Made by a program: the position numbers and the translations under genes. This document shows positions 59,203 through 64,000 of a stretch of DNA of 64,000 nucleotides, piece by piece (positions within the stretch are counted from its first letter, which is position 1; each line of letters starts with the position of its first letter). Below the pieces are notes generated by a model. The model did no database searches. It was not told where the DNA came from and saw nothing but the letters and a program-made list of their open reading frames with translations. The stretch comes from Citrobacter amalonaticus Y19 (GTDB lineage: Bacteria > Pseudomonadota > Gammaproteobacteria > Enterobacterales > Enterobacteriaceae). The stretch is taken from NCBI RefSeq assembly GCF_000981805.1, contig NZ_CP011133.1:62001-126000 (forward strand). The letters are read 5' to 3'.

Positions 59203-59832
59203 ATGCCGAGCATAAGAAAGCATCGCTCTTTTATCTCTCTTTCGCGTCGAAAACGTCGGCAAAAAGTGATTCAGCTGAAAAATCGTCTCCGGAATACTCG
59301 TCATATCTATGGTGGCATCTTCTACGATGAATGCGATATAGATCAATATGATAACAGCAAAGATTATATCTGGAACTGGAGCGATATCTATTTTTTAGGT
59401 CTCCGGCCTGACGTATTATGGAATGCTGAAATCATTACCGCGCAGACCGCTTTTAATGATGTAGTTGGTTCATTAGCCTTTGAAGAAGCCTACAGTTTGT
59501 TGAATACACATCAGCGTGAAGAAGAATTTAGGCTAGATACCATGCAACGCGATAGTCCAAGGCATCTTACTCGCTATGCAATATTCAATGGATTAACTTT
59601 TTCTGAGTATCTTTCGAAGCGAGAACAAGAAATAGCGCTTAATACTCCCATACAAATTTACAGTGAGTACCGTTACTTACCTGGCTATTCCTACGGAATC
59701 GGCCTTAAAATGATTGTTGATGCGCCAGCTTTGAACGTGGATGTCATAGAGGCTGCTATCAGAGATTTTCGCCGTCGTGGTGAATCCGAATGGCAATCAA
59801 ATGTAGCTATTTCGACTCCCTCACAGTTATAG
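59203..59832 (+). CDS. hypothetical protein near the Gabija-like pair
   Basis: 209 aa from the ATG at 59203, picked for its GAGG site 5 bases upstream; the frame extends to 59071 but the extra part is unlike the rest. Basic N-terminus (RKHRSFISLSRRKRRQKVIQLKNRLRNTRH), then an acidic stretch (FYDECDIDQYDNSKDYIWNWSDIYFLG), later FEEAYSLLNTHQREEEFRLDTMQ. Soluble; no family recognised. It converges on the helicase gene at 59963. Confidence 0.5.
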   Translation: MPSIRKHRSFISLSRRKRRQKVIQLKNRLRNTRHIYGGIFYDECDIDQYDNSKDYIWNWSDIYFLGLRPDVLWNAEIITAQTAFNDVVGSLAFEEAYSLLNTHQREEEFRLDTMQRDSPRHLTRYAIFNGLTFSEYLSKREQEIALNTPIQIYSEYRYLPGYSYGIGLKMIVDAPALNVDVIEAAIRDFRRRGESEWQSNVAISTPSQL

Positions 59833-59962
59833 ATTGAAAGAAATTGAAGGAATGGTCTATGAGTGAAATAACACTTTGAATCGCCACGGATGCTTTGGAT
59901 GCTTCTGAGCCATTGCGGACTGATTCCGCTCAGGTAAAAAATCCAGCCCCATTGGTGGACTA

Positions 59963-61378
59963 TCAGGGTGTGAATTCATCACGGACTGAGAAGACCGTAA
60001 CAGATTTAGCCCCCCTGGAGAGTGCAACATACAAATCACTTGCTCCCATATTTCCTGCATCCAGTATTAATGCGTGATCGCATTCCAGTCCTTTCAGAAG
60101 AAGTGTTGAGCCTATTGAGCGATGCGATACACGTCCTTCTCCCTGGTATCTGCGTTGTTCACGAATGACAGATGCTGATTCATGAATGCTTTTTTCGGGT
60201 GAACTGATGGACAGATTTATTGCATCTTTTAGCACTTGCAGCGCTCCGGCCCTGAATACGCGAGTTTCATACTTATCTTCAAGCAAGAGAAGCGTTGTTC
60301 GCATGTTTTGTCGGGTGGGTGCCAGTGCAAGCTCTACTAATGCAATTTCAAGTGAAGAAGGGGGCGTTATGTTTCGACCGGCTTGAATAGAACCAATTCT
60401 GCGTAGGGTTGCGCTAACGCCCACATTTGTCATCAGCTCAGCTGCTGCCTGTAATATATTTGGCATCACGTTAGCGGTATTAGCCTCGTCAAGGGAAGTG
60501 GCCATTCTCATCACATCAGTCAGATCAACGGGTTCAACAACATCAATACCATTAATACGTTGTGCAAATTGATGCCGGGATGAAGCTCTTCGTGAATCAC
60601 CCATAACCAAAATCGAGTCGTTGGGGAAATGTCGCAGCAGCGAGTAATATTCGCGCTGCTGGCGCTGGATATTATCATTGTGATTTCGTGAAAGAGGATG
60701 AAAACGGACATATTCAGGACAAGACTTTAAGTCAATGCGCTCCCGGCGAAGTAAACGATGTCTTTGCTCAAGGATCCATTGGCCCAAATCTGGGGTTTGG
60801 GCATTGTTCCAGCGCCAGGGCGTCTGCAAGGTTGCCAGAGTAGGGAAAAAAGTCTCAACGGTTCGGGTCCAGTCAGGCATAGGGCCGCTGAAGCTGAAGA
60901 TACATTGCATCGGGTCACCAAAGACGACCGTTGGTAGCAAACGTGAAAGCGCACAAGTCAGTTCATGCTGTTCACTATTGCAGTCCTGGTATTCATCGAC
61001 CAGCAAACGCGAGTAAGTAGCTGTGATGATTTCGCTAATATTACCGTTAACAATCAGGTTCAGTACGGCACGGCGAAGAGAAGGGTAGAAAAGGGTTGGA
61101 TTTTCAGGACCAACGTCAAGCGGGCACAATCCCGGGAAACAGCCTGCTATCTTCAGCGCCCATCCATCGATTGTTGTCACAATATAGTTTCGCGGAGGAA
61201 TTGCAAAACGACTCAATCGCTTTTTGAGTGCCGTTACACCTGCAGTTGTATGCGTCAGCACGAGATACGGCTTACTTTGTGCAACACTCAGAGCGTCAGT
61301 AATCAGGTGGGTTTTGCCGCATCCGGCAGGCGCTACAATCAGGCCTTTAGTGGCATTTAAAACGGCATCCACACTCAT
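59963..61378 (-). CDS. UvrD-like helicase, GajB-like
   Basis: 471 aa. Motif I VAPAGCGKTHLITDA at 15-25, Ia YLVLTHTTAGVTALKKRL, II LLVDEYQDCNSEQH, III VVFGDPMQCIFSFSG, V GSTLLLKGLECDHALIL, VI DLYVALSRGAKSVTV. Length and partner match GajB of the Gabija anti-phage system (494 aa), which senses nicked or terminal DNA and activates the nuclease. Start overlaps the stop of the OLD-type gene as ATGA, so they are one operon in the order gajA-gajB. Confidence 0.82.
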   Translation of the reverse strand: MSVDAVLNATKGLIVAPAGCGKTHLITDALSVAQSKPYLVLTHTTAGVTALKKRLSRFAIPPRNYIVTTIDGWALKIAGCFPGLCPLDVGPENPTLFYPSLRRAVLNLIVNGNISEIITATYSRLLVDEYQDCNSEQHELTCALSRLLPTVVFGDPMQCIFSFSGPMPDWTRTVETFFPTLATLQTPWRWNNAQTPDLGQWILEQRHRLLRRERIDLKSCPEYVRFHPLSRNHNDNIQRQQREYYSLLRHFPNDSILVMGDSRRASSRHQFAQRINGIDVVEPVDLTDVMRMATSLDEANTANVMPNILQAAAELMTNVGVSATLRRIGSIQAGRNITPPSSLEIALVELALAPTRQNMRTTLLLLEDKYETRVFRAGALQVLKDAINLSISSPEKSIHESASVIREQRRYQGEGRVSHRSIGSTLLLKGLECDHALILDAGNMGASDLYVALSRGAKSVTVFSVRDEFTP

Positions 61379-63102
61379 TGTTGATCACCGTCATCTGCAG
61401 CCCACCCCAGCAAATCTCTGATTATCGCCTTGAACGGCCGTGAAAAATCATTGATAGCCGGGCCCACAATATTTTCCGCCAGGTCTTCAGCCTTGCCGAT
61501 CGTTTTAAACCAACCATATTCACCTGCCGCACGCGCCACGGGCTCTCTCATTTCTATCGTTGGTTCCTCAGTGCATGCTTCAAAGTTATAAGCTCCCTGG
61601 GAGCAGTTCTGAATATGCTGATCCACCTGTTGTTGGCTGTTCAGAGCCGCAGCGAGGAGAACAATGTCACGGATAGTCTCAACAGGGCACCAGGCTAGCA
61701 GGGCTCCCTCTGTTGAAAAACCATTACCCCATTCAAAAATGGTCACGCCACTGGCCCGGCAATGTTCTGTCTTTAGTCTGTGTGCTTGCGAGATAATATC
61801 TGAGTCTTTTAGTAATGCAGTACGATACCCCAGTCGTGCAAAAACCTCGGCGCGTTTGAAATATTTTTCCCCACCGGCGCCATCGGTAGCAAAGGCACCT
61901 TGATCCTGAAAACCCGTTCTTCCTCTGCTTTGCCTGTATAAATCCAGTCCTCTGATAAAACCAACCTCAGTCCCACCTTCACCCACAATCACGGCTTTGC
62001 TAAAGAAGGCTTCAGCGCAGGCCCGTAAGGTTGCCTGTTCCTGATCTTCTCCGCTAAGTGTCAGGAAAAGGTGTGAAGGCTCTGGGGCCGGTTGATTTAC
62101 TTTTCGCAGCACACATAGTTGGGTTGCTTGGAGTTCCCGGAGAACATATGGGGAATGAGTGGTGATGAATACCTGCGAAGTGGGCTCAGGATCGCGGGAG
62201 CCCAGTTGATGCAACAGCTGGCTTATTCTGTAGGGCTCCAGCCCATATTCCGCTTCATCAATAAGTATGGTCCCTGGACGCCCGACAGCTTTCTGTAACC
62301 CGCTTACCAGTAAACGGGTCGATCCCGTGCCAAGCATCCTCAGCGGCGTATTATCATTGTTATGCAGACTGATTGCGCTGTTAGAGAGTGAAACGCCATT
62401 AACATCCAGAAGCGCTTTCAGTTCACCGACCGGTACCCCAAGTGAATTCGCGATAGTTCTGACTTCGGTCAGAATGGCATCAAGCTGCGGAAGTTCCCGG
62501 GCAGCAAAGCTTTGCCGGGTTTGACGGGAAAGCTCGGCCAGCGTTGCGCTGACATTGAAATCCTCATCTGAAAGTTTGTTTAATACTGAGCGATTTCCCC
62601 ATGCCAGGTGGTGGTGGGATGCAGCCCCAAGGCGCGTCGGGCTTAATTGCTCACGGTGCTTCCATTGCAGTCTTTTCTCCAGACCTTCCGCAGTTGTTCG
62701 TTCAGAAAATAAGAGCCAGTCTGGTTCAAGATCATCTTCGACGACCATTCTCAGCGTGAGTACAGTCTCATCACCCGCCTGCGGTTCATCATGGATTTCT
62801 TTTGTTTCAATGTTGAACCCACGAAAATAGCGTCCGTAAGCTTCGAGATTCAGCAATCCGTCATCGAGCTGCCCAAGCGTTATGCTGATGCAGATTGGCG
62901 TGGCTGTGTTCATCAAATGAAAATCTGCATCACTGAACGTAAACGATCTTCTTGCGCCAAGCACCAGGTCAATCGCGTCAATGATGGTCGATTTTCCTGA
63001 ATCCCCTGGGCCTATCAGACAATTGAGGCTTGGGCCAGGGCACCATTCTGCTTGTCGCACTGCCCGAAAGTTTTGGATGCTGATGTGGCGGATAACAGCC
63101 AT
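61375..63102 (-). CDS. OLD-family ATPase/TOPRIM endonuclease, GajA-like
   Basis: 575 aa, close to GajA (578). N-terminal ABC-type ATPase: Walker A LIGPGDSGKSTIIDAIDLV at 30-45, signature-like LGTGSTRLLVSGLQKA, Walker B TILIDEAEYGLEP near 280 and H-loop FITTHSPYVLREL. C-terminal TOPRIM: AVIVGEGGTEVGFIRGL with catalytic Glu near 370, and LLKDSDIIS near 434 (DxD). An OLD protein followed by a UvrD-like helicase is the class 2 OLD arrangement that includes Gabija. A DNA-nicking defence role is likely. Confidence 0.85.
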   Translation of the reverse strand: MAVIRHISIQNFRAVRQAEWCPGPSLNCLIGPGDSGKSTIIDAIDLVLGARRSFTFSDADFHLMNTATPICISITLGQLDDGLLNLEAYGRYFRGFNIETKEIHDEPQAGDETVLTLRMVVEDDLEPDWLLFSERTTAEGLEKRLQWKHREQLSPTRLGAASHHHLAWGNRSVLNKLSDEDFNVSATLAELSRQTRQSFAARELPQLDAILTEVRTIANSLGVPVGELKALLDVNGVSLSNSAISLHNNDNTPLRMLGTGSTRLLVSGLQKAVGRPGTILIDEAEYGLEPYRISQLLHQLGSRDPEPTSQVFITTHSPYVLRELQATQLCVLRKVNQPAPEPSHLFLTLSGEDQEQATLRACAEAFFSKAVIVGEGGTEVGFIRGLDLYRQSRGRTGFQDQGAFATDGAGGEKYFKRAEVFARLGYRTALLKDSDIISQAHRLKTEHCRASGVTIFEWGNGFSTEGALLAWCPVETIRDIVLLAAALNSQQQVDQHIQNCSQGAYNFEACTEEPTIEMREPVARAAGEYGWFKTIGKAEDLAENIVGPAINDFSRPFKAIIRDLLGWAADDGDQQ

Positions 63103-63343
63103 TTATCGTTCCCTCATAAACCAAAAATGTTGTATCTGCATTGAATTGGAAGGAATTATTACACACATTTTCTGATTTAGCTGTGATGCAAAGCTGCTCC
63201 TGATTTGGCTGAAGAAAGATCATGAAAGATCGGGGGAGTCGAGGGTTAGTGCCCACTATAATTCTCGGCTTCATGTTTTCGTATACGAAAATTTTTAAGC
63301 AATAAGACACACCATAGCCATACGTGGCACTGACCACGTGAAA
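63103..63343. promoter_or_regulatory. regulatory gap with 16-bp palindrome
   Basis: 240 AT-rich bases upstream of the Gabija-like operon. A perfect palindrome TTTTCGTATACGAAAA lies at 63276-63291, a candidate operator for the operon or a recombination core site. No gene seen. Confidence 0.45.
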
Positions 63344-63778
63344 TCAATTTTTTTTTATCAACTCCCTAAGAACGTGAGGCGCCAGCAGACTTTCGACTGG
63401 TATCACAGTATTGATTTTTACTGCTTTGACAATTTCAATCAATGACAGGGTGTTTTGTGCAAGTTGTTCACGTAGCTCTTTATTTTCCTCCTGCAACTGC
63501 TGATTACGACCAAGTAAAGCCTGGCGCGTCTTACGATTCACATACTGCTGTTTTTCTTTGGGACGAAGATTTAGAGGGGATAATTGTTGATCGACATAGG
63601 CTGCAATAAGACGTTTTCGTTCAATGTTACTTAATGTACTTAAGCCGCCATTGATGATGCCTTTTGATTTAAGTCTGGCATGCAAGCTTTTAGCCGAAAT
63701 AGGCGATTTATCAAACCCTTCAATCAGCATCAGTTGGAGCTCATGCTCGATCTGAGTATCCAGTTCTTTACCACGCAT
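63344..63778 (-). CDS. coiled-coil protein, possibly recombinase-associated
   Basis: 144 aa. Helix-turn-helix-like N-terminal half (FDKSPISAKSLHARLKSKGIINGGLSTLSNIERKRLIAAY) and a leucine-zipper-type coil (LLGRNQQLQEENKELREQLAQNTLSLIEIV). Small HTH-plus-coil proteins of this type accompany tyrosine-recombinase operons (TnpC-like); the match is by layout only. Start overlaps the neighbour's stop as ATGA. Confidence 0.55.
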   Translation of the reverse strand: MRGKELDTQIEHELQLMLIEGFDKSPISAKSLHARLKSKGIINGGLSTLSNIERKRLIAAYVDQQLSPLNLRPKEKQQYVNRKTRQALLGRNQQLQEENKELREQLAQNTLSLIEIVKAVKINTVIPVESLLAPHVLRELIKKN

Positions 63779-64000
63779 CAGTCTTCTCCTTGTTTGATTT
63801 TTTGGTACTCGATAGCAAATAATTGAGCCAGAGTACGAATTTCACCTTCCACCTTTATTTCTCCTGACAGAAGTGCCTGAGAGGTAATTGCTTCCAACGA
63901 GTTTGAGCGTCTGCGTAATTGCTCACTTAGTGCATCTAGCTGTGCAAGACTATCGTCAATATTGCCTTGCACTAGCTGGTTGTCAGAAAGGGTTGCGGTA
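63778..64000 (-). CDS. partial small helical protein at the right edge
   Basis: The frame is open to the window end, so the 5' end is outside. The visible 73 residues (reading TATLSDNQLVQGN then IDDSLAQLDALSEQLRRRSNSLEAI) are helical and polar. An in-frame GTG at 63972 could also be a start. It is coupled to the coiled-coil gene. Family unknown. Confidence 0.5.
   Translation of the reverse strand, partial: TATLSDNQLVQGNIDDSLAQLDALSEQLRRRSNSLEAITSQALLSGEIKVEGEIRTLAQLFAIEYQKIKQGED

Overview
The window looks like part of a large conjugative plasmid (or a closely related integrative element) of an Enterobacterales host. Evidence: a MOB_H-type TraI relaxase with a TraD coupling ATPase, an F-type (MPF_F) mating-pair gene set interspersed with Dsb-type thioredoxin proteins, many small lipoproteins and membrane proteins of plasmid type, and a compact accessory island. 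The overall style is that of IncH or SXT/IncC-related transfer systems. No replication gene lies in the window, so the incompatibility group cannot be read. No rRNA, tRNA or CRISPR array was seen.

Layout. (1) 1-2.3 kb: three minus-strand backbone genes: an SSB-like protein cut by the left edge, a Cys-rich protein and a membrane protein. (2) 2.7-26.9 kb: the transfer region. On the minus strand, reading right to left, it has traI, traD, two accessory genes, then after a terminator a dsbA-like gene, traL, traE, traK, traB, traV, a trimeric autotransporter adhesin bracketed by terminators, dsbC, traC, a trbI-like gene, a TrhF-like peptidase, a TrbC-TraW fusion and traU. A lipoprotein gene and a second dsbA-like gene point right from the traI promoter region. 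They are followed by an FBH1-like helicase, a DUF1294 protein and an isolated pilin gene. traN, traF, traH and traG are not here. (3) 27.2-40.6 kb: accessory backbone with a secreted PLD nuclease, a membrane-bound Mrr-like protein, signal peptidase I, a TelA-like three-gene operon, a protein with three Myb/GcrA-like repeats, two papain/transglutaminase-like small proteins and many unknowns.

(4) 41.1-57.0 kb: a GC-richer fluoride-resistance island controlled by three fluoride (crcB-motif) riboswitches, which I identify from sequence at 41161, 54018 and, on the minus strand, 52993. The first controls a cation/H+ antiporter, a universal stress protein and two tandem MutS-like ATPases. The second controls a CLC-F type fluoride/proton antiporter and an unknown coupled protein. 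The third controls a family II pyrophosphatase, a universal stress protein, enolase, a small membrane protein, phosphoglycerate mutase and CrcB, with a P-type proton ATPase after a terminator. The logic is export of fluoride, spare copies of fluoride-sensitive phosphoryl-transfer and glycolytic enzymes, and proton balance. A PAP2 phosphatase and a HAD phosphatase also lie in the island. All three riboswitches share one layout: the 3' edge of the aptamer can pair with a downstream strand that either covers a Shine-Dalgarno sequence or closes a terminator-like hairpin.

(5) 57.1-64.0 kb: a defence-like and degraded region. It has a broken helicase-like gene joined to an IS3-family remnant, unknown ORFs, a Gabija-like pair (OLD-family ATPase/TOPRIM nuclease plus UvrD-like helicase), and two overlapping small genes, the second cut by the right edge.
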